NCBI GenBank assembly: GCA_022749755.1
Contig: CM040449.1
Location: 3,739,157 to 3,803,156 of the forward strand
Length of the DNA: 64,000 bases
DNA from: Azadirachta indica
Taxonomy: Eukaryota > Streptophyta > Magnoliopsida > Sapindales > Meliaceae
Direction of reading: 5' to 3'
Under the pieces are notes generated by a model that saw nothing but the letters and a program-made list of their open reading frames with translations, was not told the origin of the DNA and made no database searches. This document shows, one piece after another, positions 1-13,006 of the stretch; positions within the stretch are counted from its first letter, which is position 1; each line of letters begins with the position of its first letter. A program made the position numbers and the translations under genes.

Positions 1-2088
1 TTCACATCGATCAGTCACAATCAAATCAGAACTATTAATGCGAAAACTATTTATAAAACTCTCTAATTTCCGGTCCATGAGCTTACCCCTGGCTGGAATC
101 TTGTAAACACCATCTCATGGTTTCTTCCCTTACAATTATATCACACAGACAAACGTACGTACGTACACCAACAAGAAACCTCTGAGAATAAGAAAAGGAA
201 AGAAAAAAAAAAAATTTCTTTCTTCAACTTCTAAGTCTTACAAGATTCAATTTTGTTTCATTTCTCTAAAATATGAAACTAATTGATTAGAAATTATCTT
301 CTTTTAAAAGCATCAATAAATGACAGATATCGTACAAAGTTTCGTATGATAAATATGACAACTTTATAATTGTTATATGTTTTTCTATAATTGATTTTAA
401 TTATTTACAATTAAGATTATCCAACTACTCACTTAGTGTCTAGTATTTAGCCAAATAAAAACTTGTTTCCACCTTGTCCGAATTTGTACTAAACCTTGAC
501 TTTTTATGTATCTAACTTTTGAAAGATTTTGCCAAATTTATTGGATTGTTTTAGATCATACAGACAAATATTTGATATGTACATAAATCTTGTCCAATTT
601 GTGCCTGAATAAAAAGTCATACAATGAACAAGTACCTAACACCGTAATTTGATTTTGAAAAGCTCTCCATATCCATTTAAATAAAGTTTCCTTGTAGTAG
701 TAGTTATCTTCGAGTCTAAACTCAACGATAGTATGCGTTCTACCCATCGTCTTCATCTTGTTGTGATATCGATATCCCAGCTGCATTGATGGTGCCATAT
801 TTGTTCTATCTGACTTCAAACATTTATTACCTATATATAAAACCGTATATATATTTTGTTTGTTTTAATTTATACATTTTATAATCGTCAACTAACTTAG
901 TTCTTAGTTGTTTCCCACATTACAGCTAGGTTAGCTAGCTCTTAGCTTACGTTATTTTCAAAAGCTTCGATTAATTATGCATTTATGACTTTGTAATTCA
1001 GTGATATATATCTACCTATCTAATTTCAGTCGAACTTTGCTGTGTCTATTCGCTACAATTTTGTTCGATTGTTTTATAAAATTATAATCTGATTAAATTA
1101 AGAACATAGATATTCGTCTAAGACAGCCATAAATCAGTTGATATCTTGAATAAATAAGCAAATATCAGAAGCTTCCGAGCTATGTTCCCGAATATGTCAT
1201 ATATATCATTGTCTTCTTCCTTGGTGGAATTCAACATCGAGTAATAAGTAATCATAAACATTATTACATCACGTACAAAATAAATTTTAATTATTTAGTG
1301 TGATTTGATAAAATCTTATCTTAATTTAATCTTATCCCCTGTGAATGAATACGAGAAAAAAGCCATGAACAGGAAATTTTTAAAAAAAAAAAAGATAAAA
1401 AGCATTAAACCAAGTCCTGAATAAAAGAATATTAATGTTTATGCCCCGCAAACACTTTTAATAGAAAAATATGTATATGTATATCAATCTGAATTGAATT
1501 ATTGTCGTATATTAAGAATTTGATTCATATCCCAACTGTTATTCTCTAGTATTATCTACAAAGCGTTAACTTTGCTACTTGTTATATTAAATTCTCTGTA
1601 GTACATATTGTTTCATGTATAAATTACACCATTTTCACCATGACGAATTGAATTTTCGCCCAAGATATAATCTAGCCTTTTTCCTTTTTAATGCCTTCTT
1701 TTTCGTCATTATAAAGTTTTTAGGTGAATTATTAGTCGCAAGTATTAATGATGGTTCTGCCATTATCTAATTTTCTGAATAATTAATGTTTGTTATTAAT
1801 CAAGTTCTATTATTGCACAATCGATTGCCATACGGTGGCATCAAACCTTCAGATTTCTTCATAAGCCATAATTGAGCCAAATTATATATGGAGATTGGAG
1901 AGATATATGTTGCTGAAGTCTGCTCCAATAAACGTCCGCCAATCGCCGAATTGAATCGTATTAGCTATTTCTAATATAATAATTTCTCTTTCATAATCTA
2001 AGAAGTACACAAGTACAATAAATCGACAGACAGCCTCACCAAAAATTAATAATTAATTATTATATTAGAAACACCAATCATTCTAATA
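1..2088. other. AT-rich intergenic DNA, downstream of SLAH copy 1
   Basis: No convincing coding sequence. From about 560 onward this stretch resembles 4.57-6.0 kb (for example GTACCTAACACC at 631 and GTACCTAACACA at 4622, or the phrase about TTTTCGCCCAA at 1654 and 5636), so it is the 3' flank of the first unit of a tandem duplication. Short poly-A and TA-rich runs occur. The open frame at 556-819 on the minus strand has no recognisable family and is probably chance. Confidence 0.6.
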
Positions 2089-3805
2089 TTAGTTAGAAGT
2101 AGCAATCACGAAATTAAATTCACAAAAAAACAAAACATGGAACCATGGATTGGGGTTTGCAATGTGTAGAAGTGCAACTGGATCATTGTCTGGTAGAAGC
2201 ATTTTCGTATTGAGCAGAGTGCAGACTGTCAATGAAATGGAAACCAGAATAGAGAGGGCCGAGAGAATAAGCATTAACACGTGTGAAATGCTGCATTTCA
2301 CTTCCTGGGCATAATCTTTGGAAGCTAGAGCAAGCACAGTGAGAGGAAATGGGTAAGCCCACCACGCCACGCTGAATCTTCTCATAGATCGCCTGAAAAG
2401 TGCTGGCCTACAAACCTGCAATTTACTCAAAATGAAACGATACACACACACACACAACAGTTAGAAGTTTTGAGAATACATACATATAAACGTCTATATT
2501 AACCAAAAATAATTAAATTATTCTCCTCACGTTTATTAGAAAGCCAAAAAAGAAAATAAATATTCAAATTTTTTATAATTAATTAATATGCTCTGTCAAT
2601 AAAAACAATCGCAGTCTATGGTACATGGGAACCGTACTTTGTTGATATATACAGCAAGTTCTAAAAAAATAAACGTACATCATCGAAATTAGTCTGCTTA
2701 ACCAGCTGTAAAATTTGTCACTACCCTGCAAACTAAACCTCAATATTCATGGCCATCTTATTTTAATAGTGTATGGCAACTGAAATCACCCCGATTAAAA
2801 TTGTTGTAAATTTTAAAATTCAAATTTTGTAGATAGCTAAAAATTGCCTACTTAGTACTTCCAGACAACATCACTTTCTTGCAAAATTTTTTAATACAAA
2901 ACATTAATTACCAGTGAAGTGAAGAGGAAGAGTGAGAGAGAAAATAGCATCTTTGATGCGATATCAAAAGCACCAGCAATGGATTCCCAAGCCATGCTCG
3001 CCGCACTCGGTGCAGCAAAGAACAAGAAGAAGACCGGCCCAAGCATAGCCGGAAGCCGATTGCCGCCGGATAAACGCTGATAAAGGGTGACAAAAAGCAC
3101 AAAATAGTGCACCATCCCTAGTGAAAACAAGCATACAGCACTCTCTTTCCATCCCATATTAGCCGCTGCTTGAGCATCAACCAAGTTCCCGATAACTGAT
3201 AGCTGACTTGTTGGATTTGCAACTGCTGATAAAAACTTCTTTCCTTTTGTAAACCACTGACCGTATATTTTCACATCAAGCACCACATCTGGAACAGCAA
3301 AAACCCACCATAGAACAAGATATGATACTGCCTTTGGAGCGATGAACGGGGCGGATTGAAGTAAAAGAAGCCATGAGATCCAGGGGGCAAACAGGTGGTT
3401 AACCCCTACATGGTGCAAGAATTCTACTTTCACCATTTTAAAACAAAACAAACATCTTAAGATGTAAACAAGGGAAAGCAAGATAAGAGTGACAAGAGCG
3501 AGAGACCACAGTAAAAGAAAAACCGTGGGGTGGAACATTGTATGGACGACATGTCGTAGAGTGTTTGTATGGTCATCATCAGTCGGTGCAATTAACGTCT
3601 TCCATAATAAAGCTTGGCCACCTAGGGATAAGCTTATTCTAAAAGAACCGGCGTGAAATCCGTTTAAGATGGATTTTAGTGATGGCTGGATTCGCTTCAA
3701 AACGAAGCTTCAAAGGCTGCGTTGATTTCGTGCGGCGAGAGTTGCGATGGTTGGTGTGTCGATTATGAGCTCAACGTGGGATTGGGATGCTTGGGTTGCC
3801 GCCAT
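2089..3805 (-). pseudogene. S-type anion channel (SLAH1/SLAH4-like), copy 1, with premature stop
   Basis: SLAC1/TehA-family channel gene with the same two-exon structure as copy 2: exon 1 at 3805-2912 and exon 2 at 2415-2089. The ATG at 3805 opens a frame matching copy 2 residue for residue (MAATQASQSHVELII), but codon 32 is TGA (3712-3710). Copy 2 reads TTA ATC where this copy reads TGA AGC. Beyond the stop the frame stays open to the splice donor and encodes all membrane segments, including SLGGQALLW, KIYGQWFTKGKK and VTLYQRL. The next in-frame ATG lies after the first membrane segment. The C-terminus also differs: the stop used by copy 2 is missing and about 17 residues are added. The TATA box of copy 2 (TATAAAAA) is TATAAGTT here. 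It could be a pseudogene, a null allele in this accession, or a sequencing error. Family role: nitrate/chloride efflux at the plasma membrane; SLAH1 modulates SLAH3 in root xylem loading. Confidence 0.75.
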
Positions 3806-6019
3806 TAAGTAGCTAGGATTTTGTGAGTGAGTATTAGTGAGTTTTTCTTGGTTAAACTTATAGAGCAAGATGAGTGAGAATGAGACAAACGAGACTTTCT
3901 AAAAATTTGATCCAAGAATATATGCATGCATCGCGCATGGGCGTTTGTTTTCGGGTCATGTAAGTAATATAGATGCTATTTATTAATGTGCAACTGTTGC
4001 TGAGTTGGCTCTATTTTTATTTAGGCTCTGCGCATCTTAAAATTCAAAGATTTTAGATGGGCCAATTATAACACCACTCTAGAGGGCTCGTTCTCTTGGC
4101 CTAATCTTTTCTCGAACCATGCAACTAGGTTTGCTTGGAAGTAAGAAAAAAAACTTCCGGAATTCGATATAACAGTAGTATGAAAAGGTCAGAGTTTTCA
4201 CAGTAAGGGGCCATTAATCGTAACGGAACCAATTTGTACAAGTTTCAGCCGCCGCACTTCTAATTATTACAGTCACTTCAACTACACTACATGTCCAATT
4301 AAGAATTGTAATTTAAAAACTTTTCTGTCATTCTATAGACGAATGTATTTGTTACTTCAATGCTTTTAGAACCAAAATAACTAGCTTTAGTAGTTTTACT
4401 GTTTTGTTCTTTAGCTTAGGTTTATCAAAAGTGGTAGTAGGCGGCACGTACGTGATGGCGAGTGCTGTAACCTCTGTACTATTGCCTTCCTTGAGACAAT
4501 TAATTATGTCATGTAAAGGCCAATCCATGACATATGTAGCTTGTCCACGTTGGCTGCTCTAAATAAAAAGCCAAAGCCATGTCGTATCTGCATTCGGAAT
4601 CAAAAATCGTAAAAATGAACGAGTACCTAACACACCCCCACACCTCCCAACAATTTGATTTTGACTAGGTTTAGATATATCACATACCTATATATCTATT
4701 AAAATAAACTTTGCTTGCAGTAGTTGTTTTCTTCAGTGTAAACCCCACGTTAGTCTGCGTTTTGTCTATCGTCTTCATCTCGTTACCATATCTCTTCATT
4801 GATCGTGCCACATTTGTTCTATCTGAATCCAAATATTCTAAATTATCACCATTTTTCAACTATCTTAGCTCTGAGTTGTTTCCCACATCATAGGTTAGCT
4901 TAGCTTATGTTATTTTCAAAAGCTAACAACTTGCATGTCTTCAATTAAGAATTAATTTATGTATATGTATGTATGTATGTTTTTGTCATGCAGTGATATC
5001 TACCTATCGTCGAACATTATTGCTGTGAATATTCACTACAAATTTTTATATGTTTTTTTTTTTCTATTATATTCTTGATTGTACTGAGAACATAGACATT
5101 CGCCGTAGGTAATATCTTGCACAAATAAGCAAATATCCAGCTGGAAAGTTCCGAAATATATAATACCATTGTCTGCTTCCCTGGTGGAGGTCGAGGTCAA
5201 GTAATAAATATTACATATTTCATACAAAAGAGAAAAAGATTTAACTAATTAATATTATTTGATGATTTCTTATCTCACATAAAATCATAAATTAATCTTA
5301 CCCCCTCTGAATGAATGCGAGAGAAAAGTCAGAAATTGAGAAAAATTTAAACAAATCTAGCACATTGAAACGAGCCCGAGTAAAAGAATATTAATGTTTT
5401 ATGCCCCCACCAATTAACCCCGTTTAATGAAAAATACATCAATCGAAAAATGAAATATTGTCGTGTATTAAGAATTTGAATCATATTCCAACTCTTACTC
5501 TCTAGTATTATCTAATATATATCTATATATCACATTAGCTTTGTCTTCTTGTCTTCTTAAATTAAATTCTCTCCAATGTAGATTTTACTGCATTGAAGGC
5601 ATAGATTATGAAAATTCAACGCATGAAGCATTGGATTTTCGCCCAAAATATACATTTATCCTTTTTTTTTTTTTTTACTTTTTAATCCTTTCTTTTTCAT
5701 CATTAATGAATTTCCAGATGCTGCCACCGCCACTAGGTAATTTTTCTTTAATAATAATGTGTTGAATTAATTGCATAATCGATTGCCATGCATTAGGTGG
5801 CGTTAAGTCTTCAAAGTCAATTGCCTCGTAGAAGTTGAGCCAAATTATGGAGAGTTATAGGGGAAGCTTCTCCAATAAACGTTCGCCAATTGCCAAATCG
5901 AATCATACAAATTGATTTCTTTCTCTTTCATAATCTAACCAGTACGCACACAAGTACATTAATTAATTATATTAGCTGCTACGTAATCACGAAAATTTAA
6001 AAAAAAAAAAAAAAAAAAA
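3806..6019. other. Intergenic DNA between the two SLAH copies
   Basis: Promoter side of copy 1 followed by the 3' flank of copy 2, joined near 4545 where the duplication units meet. There is no supported gene; small open frames at 4711 and 5541 lie in non-coding duplicated flank. The stretch ends in a poly-A run (6001-6019) immediately downstream of the copy 2 stop codon. Confidence 0.6.
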
Positions 6020-7708
6020 CTAAGAAGTAGGGTTTGCAATGTGTAGAGTTGCAAAGGGATCGTTGTCTGGTAGAAGCATTTTAGTGTTAATCAGAGTGAA
6101 GAGTGTCAAAGAAATGGCAACCAGAACAGAAATAGCCAAGAGAATTAGCATTAACACATTTGCAATGTCGCCTTTCACTTCTTCTGCGTATTCTGTGGAA
6201 GCAAGAGCAAGCACCGTAAGTGGAAACGAGTAAGCCCACCATGCCACGTTGAATCTTTTCATAGATCTCTTGAAAAGTGCTGGTCTACAAACCTGTTTAT
6301 TTACTCCAAACAAACAAAAAAAAAAATTCATTAAATTATAAATATATATATATATATAATATACAGTAACAAAAAACTCATTAAATTATTTTTCTCACGT
6401 TTATAAAACTTATTAAAATTTTATATCGTTAAGAAAGCAAACATATATATATATATGTATATGAATATTCAGATTTTTTTGTAATATGCTCTGACATTAA
6501 AAAATGGTATTCCATGGTACATGGGGATTGGGGGCCGTGCTTTGTGGACATATACGGTACTAAAGAATAAGGAGAGCATCAAAATAACCAGCTGTACAAT
6601 TTGTCACTAACTGCAAACAATTAAAATCTAATGTTCGTTGGGCATCTTATTTTATTAGTGTCTGAAACTGAAATCAACCCGAATAAAATTGTTCTGAATT
6701 TTAAAATTCCAGCTCAGCTCTGTAGATACATGGAGTAGTCCCTGCTAGTTAATACTTCCAAACCACGTCACTTTCTTGTAAATTATTTTAATACAGAATA
6801 AAACAAAACATGATTACCAGGGAAGTGAAGAGGAAGAGTGAGAGAAAGAAGAGCATCTTTGATGCAGTGTCAAAACCACCAGCAATGGATTTCCAAGCCA
6901 AACTCGCCACACTCGGGGCTGCAAAGAACAAGAAGAAAACTGGCCTAAGCATAGCCGGAAGCCGATTGCCGCCGGATAAACGCTGATAAAGGGTGACAAA
7001 AAGCACAAAATAATGCACCATCCCTAGTGAAAACAAGCATACAGCACTCTCTTTCCATCCCATATTAGCCGCTGCTTGTGCACCAACCAAGTTTCCGATA
7101 ACTGATATCTGACTTGTTGGATTTGCAACTGTTGATAAAAACTTCTTTCCTTTGGTAAACCACTGACCGTATATTTTCACATCAAGCACCACAACTGGAA
7201 CAGCAAAGATCCACCATAGAACAAGATATGATACTGTCTTTGGAGCAACGAACGGCGCCGATTGAAGTAAAAGAAGCCATGAAATCCAGGGAGCAAACAG
7301 ATAGTTAACTCCTACATGGTGCAAAAATTCTACTTTCACCATCTTGAAGTAAAACAAGCATCTTAAAATGTACAGAAGAGAGAGCAAAATAAGAATAACG
7401 AGCGCGAGAGACCACAGTACAAGAAAAGCCGTCGGGTGGAATACGTGGAAGATTTGTCGTAATGTGTTCGTATTATCACCATGAATTGGTCCAATTAATG
7501 TCTTCCATAATAAAGCTTGGCCCCCTAGAGATAAGCTTATTCTAAAATAACCACCATGAAATCGGGTTAAGATGGATTTGAATGAGAGCTGGATTCGCGT
7601 TAAAACGAAGATTAATAGGCGGCGTAGATTTCGTGGGGCGAGAGTTGTGATGGTTGGCGTTTGGATTATGAGCTCAATCTGGGATTGGGATGCTTGGGTT
7701 GTTGCCAT
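6020..7708 (-). CDS. SLAH1: S-type anion channel, SLAH1/SLAH4-like, copy 2 (intact)
   Basis: Predicted 387-aa channel of the SLAC1/SLAH family, plasma-membrane anion (chloride/nitrate) efflux. Exon 1 is 7708-6818 and exon 2 is 6292-6020, with a GT-AG intron of 525 bp in phase 0. The length agrees with Arabidopsis SLAH1 (about 385 aa). The N-terminus is short, as in SLAH1/SLAH4; SLAC1, SLAH2 and SLAH3 carry long phospho-regulated tails. Family landmarks in order are ISLSLGGQALLWKTL (first membrane segment), YILRCLFYFKMVKVEF, LDVKIYGQWFTKGKK, NPTSQISVIGNLVGA, VHYFVLFVTLYQRL, FFAAPSVASLAW and, in exon 2, FNVAWWAYSFPLTVLALAS. The start is the first ATG after a TATAAAAA box at 7788-7781. SLAH1 symbol is by family resemblance; SLAH4 is equally possible. 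Confidence 0.88.
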
Positions 7709-7780
7709 TAGCTAGGATTATTATTTATGTGAGTGGCTTTGATATGTATTAGTGAGTTTTCTTGGCTAAACTTTGATGAA

Positions 7781-7788
7781 TTTTTATA
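7781..7788 (-). promoter_or_regulatory. TATA box of SLAH copy 2
   Basis: TATAAAAA read on the minus strand, about 75 bp upstream of the ATG at 7708. This is a normal distance for a plant core promoter. The homologous position upstream of copy 1 (about 3862-3855) reads TATAAGTT. Confidence 0.55.
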
Positions 7789-9584
7789 GGGAAAGATGAG
7801 TGAGAACGAGACAAGCGAGATTTATTAAAAATTTGATTCGAGAATTTGTTCGCAGTTGCGTATGCATGCATGGTTTTTCCTGGGTCATGCGCAACTGTTT
7901 CTGGGTTGGCCTTTTCGGGTTTAAATTGAGCTCCGTTAACTGCACCTCAGAATCCATTCACCCAAAAAAGGGTGCATTGGGGCCCATTCGAGGATATTAG
8001 ATGGGCAACGGCTACCCAGATCGGCCCAATCTTTTCTTGAAGCATGCCATTAGGTTTGATTGGAAAAATGGTGTAGGAAACGAAATTGGAGATAACAGTA
8101 GTATGAAAGGGTCCGAGTTTTCACAGTCTGGGGCCGCTAGTCTGACTCTTAATCCAGGAATAGGTTTATATGGTGGGCAGGTACAGGCACGCTCATTGAT
8201 CGATCCATTGGAGGAATGGATCCCCATGGTCCCGTTCGTTGCCTCCAATTTGCACAAGCTTCAAATATCAACCGCTGCTGTTCTGATTACAGTCATTTCA
8301 ACTACGATCCAATTTAGAATTTGAAATTAAACAGCTTTTTTTTTTTTTGGTTGGGTCATTTTATATACAAATTTATTTGTTAACTCAAAGCTTTTAAAAA
8401 TCAAAATAACTAGCTTTAGTAGTTTTACTGTTGTGTTCTTTATCTTAGGCTTATAAAAAGTGGTAGTAGGCACGTGATAGCGAGTGCTGTAACCTCTGTA
8501 CTGTTGCCTTTCTTGAGACAATTATGTCATGTAACGGCCAATGCACCAATAATATTCGTAAAGGGGAACCTACGGTCTATCATTTCAGTCTATAAAACTA
8601 AATTCTCATCATGTCCAGCACATGCATGGCCAGTCCGACCCCACAGTAAGTTTGAAAACGGGACCCACCCTATTTAATTTAACCCCCTGCCGAAGATCAT
8701 CACTATCCTTGTTACCAAACAATCCTTTGGTATCTGTATCTATACATGACACGTATCTTATTGCGAGTGTTTGGCGTAAACAAATATACGTGTACTACCA
8801 AATAAAATACACATTATGTCCTGATATGATAAAGGCTACCGCATAATAAAAGCTGGATTCTTGTAGCTGAATTGTTAAAAGGGCTCTTCGCTTTTTGGTC
8901 GGATCGGATGTCGTTCATTTTTCATTTCTTCTACGTATTCGAAGAAGAAAAGCAGAAATCAGTTTGCATGTACATCTGATGTATACAATAATTTATTTTA
9001 TAAGTTTAGGATTGAATTATAATGGCTTAAGTAAAAAAATTTGTTTTGACCGGCAAAGTTACAATTACATAGCACTTTTGAGCCTCAAATTGCGTCCATT
9101 TAATTACTTCTTTTAGGGCATGCACTCGAGCCTCATTGGAAAAGAACTTGAAGAGTTCTGGGCTTGATAGAGTATGCAATTATGAGTTTTTTTTTTTTTT
9201 CCGGATTATCTTCTTTTTTAAGAGCTAGAATAATAATTCTAATTCTTGATATTAATTATGAAATGGCAACTAACTATATGATAAAATAAAATGGAATAAA
9301 ATAAAGATTTTGATTATAATTAATGATATCACATCAAGTTTAAATATACATTAGATTGAAGGAAAGAGTAAGAGCAAGTTGTGAGTACGAGATGAAAAAT
9401 GTTGAATGAAAAATGAGTAGTAATAATAATCGGCGGGGACAGAGAGAAAATGAATGAACGATACAGGGAGAGTCAACCAGGAGAAAGCGAAGCACAGGGC
9501 TCGAGAGTGAAAGACAGTGACGCACAATTATTGGGACTCTCACACATCATCATTCACCACCCAATATTTTTCATTTTCACATTC

Positions 9585-9588
<4 letters not shown>

Positions 9589-9622
<34 letters not shown>
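9589..9622. repeat. (TC)17 microsatellite
   Basis: Uninterrupted TC dinucleotide run of 34 bp. Long CT runs in plants are often close to promoters, but no gene is adjacent here. Confidence 0.95.
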
Positions 9623-9629
<7 letters not shown>

Positions 9630-10534
9630 GCCTTTACGTACCAAAATTTAACACTGGCAATTAATTTTGCTTTACTTAAGCACAACCCCATTAAAATTCT
9701 GCTCATTACTTTCACTAAATTTGAGGAATAGCTCCATCTTCTAGCTGTTAGCAACCACAATCCCTCTTTCCTTTCCTTAGAAACCCATTTCACTATTTTA
9801 TTTTATCAAAATCCATACATTTTCAAGCTTCATGCTCGTATCATCATTGTCTCCGGCGTGTTCATTTCTACTTTCCCTCAATCATCATAGTAATAACCAA
9901 AAACAAATAAACTTAAGAGTTATTAGTTTATATATATATATATATATATGGGGTGTGAATTCAATACTATACAACATGAGGCAACGTAGCTTTCAGCGTA
10001 CCTTGGAGTTATTATCCACAAAAAAAAGGGGACACAAATCATGTGAAGCCCAAATTCATCAAATTTAGGAGCTCCATGTCTGCTAGCAATAAACAAATCG
10101 ATCGATTGCGGACAATGAAGCAATAGTCAACAGCGGAAAGGAAAAAAACACTAAAAGAGAATTGCCTGACTGCCTCGGGCCCCTAATTCCTTAATTACAA
10201 TTACCATTAATTATTATCATTCAACGTTAAAGACGCAATTATTTCATTAAAATGTGGTGCTTAAGATAATGTTTGTTAATTATATATATAATAATGATCA
10301 TGGTTATTGTATTATATATAATTAATTAACTTTGAATTAAGCCGGACCGAGGTAGGGGATGGTACGGTGGGATTGAGGCCGCCGGAGTCCGTACTTTTTT
10401 ATAATTAAATTACTCGAATCCAATAATTACTGCCCACTAATTTGGCGCGGTTTCACGTGATTATTTGATAAATAGGTTAATTAGCTAGTGTGGGCATGGT
10501 ATGGTATGGGGCTAAAGCTATGTATATGTATATA

Positions 10535-10558
10535 TGCTAATGCTAATGCTAATGCTAG
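10535..10558. repeat. (TGCTAA)4 hexanucleotide repeat
   Basis: Four tandem copies of a six-base unit, the last ending in G instead of A. Confidence 0.9.
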
Positions 10559-13006
10559 GAGAAAGTCATTTTCCTACAAAGGGATAATTTTATGGAGTCG
10601 AGCCTATTGCTATTGCAGTTGCAGAGCTCTTACATATACACATATATATATAAAATCATTGAAATACAGTAAATTATTACTACCCTCAATGGACCGACCA
10701 ATAAATATTAATTATGACTGCAAAACTTTACTAAACCACTGCATCATGTAAACTTTCTTGCATTGGGATCGAGATAAATTATTCTACAGGTTGGTTTTGA
10801 GAGGTTTGTTGATTAGTTAAGTTGTTAAAATTTACCTTTAATTTTATTATGTTATAACCTAATAAAAAAAATAGTAATAAGAGTAATGAACAGTAGTATG
10901 TTTATACTCATTTACTGATATTATTCTTATTATGTTTTGTCAAAATTTATATATACAAATTTTACATAAATAGTTTATACGGTAATAAATATTATAAACT
11001 ATTAAGTAAAAAAAAAATATATATATATTTTTAGATTAAATACATACAAGTAACAAAAAATAAAGTCAAACATTTCATTAAAATTTGGTAACAATTATGA
11101 ATAAGAAATGCATAATTGCACGAAGAGGAGGGTGTGTTTACCAAAAGTAAACGGACAATAGTACTCTAAAAAATTGAGTGATTTTGAATTTCGTTCGGTT
11201 GCTTTAGTCTTCAGTCAAACGGTGAACCAAGAAAATCAGACTTAAGAACAACCAATATTGCTTAACGCGAACCAAAAATAGAAGCACACAGTACCAATCA
11301 ATTAAAGAATCCGATAATCAGGCTTAGTTTAGTTATTAGTCTTAAATCACACGAATGTGAAGTAAGAAAAAAAACTGTTAGTCAAATCACATAGAAAATA
11401 AAAATTAACGTGGAAAATAATGGATGTATGTCTGTGAGGTCACAGTAGTTGAAAGGAAAGTTCAGTTCAATCAACACGTATTGAGATTATTCTTTATAAT
11501 CTTGAATTAGGCGTTTTTTTAGTAACTTTGTGACCCCCTTTTTTGGGTACACATTTTCTTAAAGTCGGTGATAAAAATTACAAAACACAACACAGCAAAG
11601 CATAGCACAGCAGAGAAGAGCACAGCTCGAGGAGATTTGCACTTTGCCTGCAGTTCCTTTCAGAGTTTCACTCAGTTCATGTTTGGAACGTAACATCAGC
11701 TGTGTTGACCAAGAGTACGTTTTGAAATTTTTAGATAATTATTAATTAAAAATTAAAATTGATAAATAATTTTTATGATGAAGAAGAAGAAATTAAATCT
11801 GGAACATGTAATATGGGTTAAGAGAGTCAATGATAAAATGATTACACAAAGAATTGTGAGAGGAATACGAGGCAGGCATTGACGAGGAAAATAATACTCT
11901 TTTTTTTTTATTATTATTGTTATTATTACTTCTAGATACAGGCAATGGACAGGTAATAACAAATAATACGCACGAGAAGTTGGAAAATAAATAAATAAAT
12001 AAATTTTCAATATAAACTCGTGGGAAGATTTGTCAGTAAGATACACTAGGAAGTCTCTATAACTTGAAATGTTTTTCATCACAGGCATTTTTATTATCGT
12101 TAATTTTTCACATATGACCAAATAAATTATACGTGTCACGTGAAATGGGTGTCTGTGATATTGCTAAAAGGGAGATACATGTAACATGTGAGAGGTGCGT
12201 TTTTTTTATTTTGTATTTTTTTAAAAAAAAATATTTAGGGTAGATTGCTTCGTAGATTAAAAATGATGTAAATCAATCTTAATTACAGGAAAGGGACAGA
12301 AAAAGTACCAGCGGGTTTTCCGGTGCAAAGGACGAATAAGCAAAAGCTGATGCCGTGACACGTGGAAGAATATGATCCGTTGGATGAACATGCAAGGGCC
12401 GAGATCGTAGCCTTTATTTGATCAGATTCATTGAAACTGGAAGAGAACTGTAGAGAAGTGCCCAGAGAGATATTCTTAGGTAACTTGTTTGTTTATTAGT
12501 ATTACCTTACTTACCTTCCCTCATTTTAATTTTTCTCAATCTCTATCTCTCGCTCTTTCTTTGTCTCTAAAACAAAACAAAACCAGAGGGTTAAATGAGA
12601 GAGAGAAAATGGGTTGGCTTTTGTCTTAAATGAGGATTGTGTAGCAGAGTGACGGTGCAGTTGCCATGGCGGCTTTGCAGAGCTCTAATTCTGTATCATT
12701 ATTGCTTCGAACAACGAACGAGAATTCAAGCTAAGTCAAGGAACCATCTTCGCTTACTATTTTACCCTAAAAATAAATACGCTTACTCAAAATTTTCCTC
12801 AAAAGCTGCAAAAAACTACTCACAGAGTCAGAATCAGACCAAGATCAGGTAAAAACGACAACTTCCAGTCTCTTAAAAACCCACCTAAAATTATCCATAA
12901 TTCAAACCCAAAAAATAATTCACAGCCAAAACTGTTCCTGGTACTAAGTTATTGCTATGGATTTTTGGTCTAAATTGAGGTTAGTTTCAGCTTGTGGGTG
13001 CAAGAA

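Larger units (their letters stand above)
560..8545. repeat. Tandem segmental duplication of about 4 kb (two units)
   Basis: Two head-to-tail units, roughly 560-4540 and 4570-8545, each hold one SLAH gene plus flanks. The gene starts are 3,903 bp apart (3805 and 7708). A distal anchor, GAGTGCTGTAACCTCTGTAC, occurs at 4460 and again at 8482, 4,022 bp apart. Similarity stops near 8545, where the second copy continues into unrelated sequence. About 90-100 bp near 8143-8240 is present only in the second unit. Divergence is moderate, with many small indels in the flanks and few in the exons, so the duplication is not recent in terms of flanking DNA. Exact breakpoints need a dot plot. Confidence 0.8.
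7789..13006. other. Intergenic region upstream of SLAH copy 2 and of the SRS gene
   Basis: The duplicated flank runs to about 8545; the rest is unique AT-rich DNA. I find no supported gene. Simple repeats lie at 9589-9622 (TC), 9933-9950 (TA) and 10535-10558 (TGCTAA). A run of AT-rich DNA at 10780-11100 may be old transposon sequence but has no termini I can define. The last 500 bp is the likely promoter and leader of the SRS gene: a G-box-containing motif GACACGTGG at 12357-12365, a CT-rich stretch at 12535-12570, and a possible leader intron from GTAAAA at 12849 to AG at 12990. Confidence 0.5.

Noticed and set aside
8001..8324. 107-codon open frame on the plus strand
   Set aside because: Lies in the duplicated upstream flank of SLAH copy 2. 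The homologous part of the first unit (about 4080-4330) is not open and the frame has no domain.
10780..11160. AT-rich stretch suspected to be a MITE
   Set aside because: I could not find matching terminal inverted repeats or a target-site duplication.
11753..12139. 128-codon minus-strand open frame
   Set aside because: Very rich in Ile, Leu, Phe and Tyr from AT-rich DNA, with no family resemblance; likely chance.
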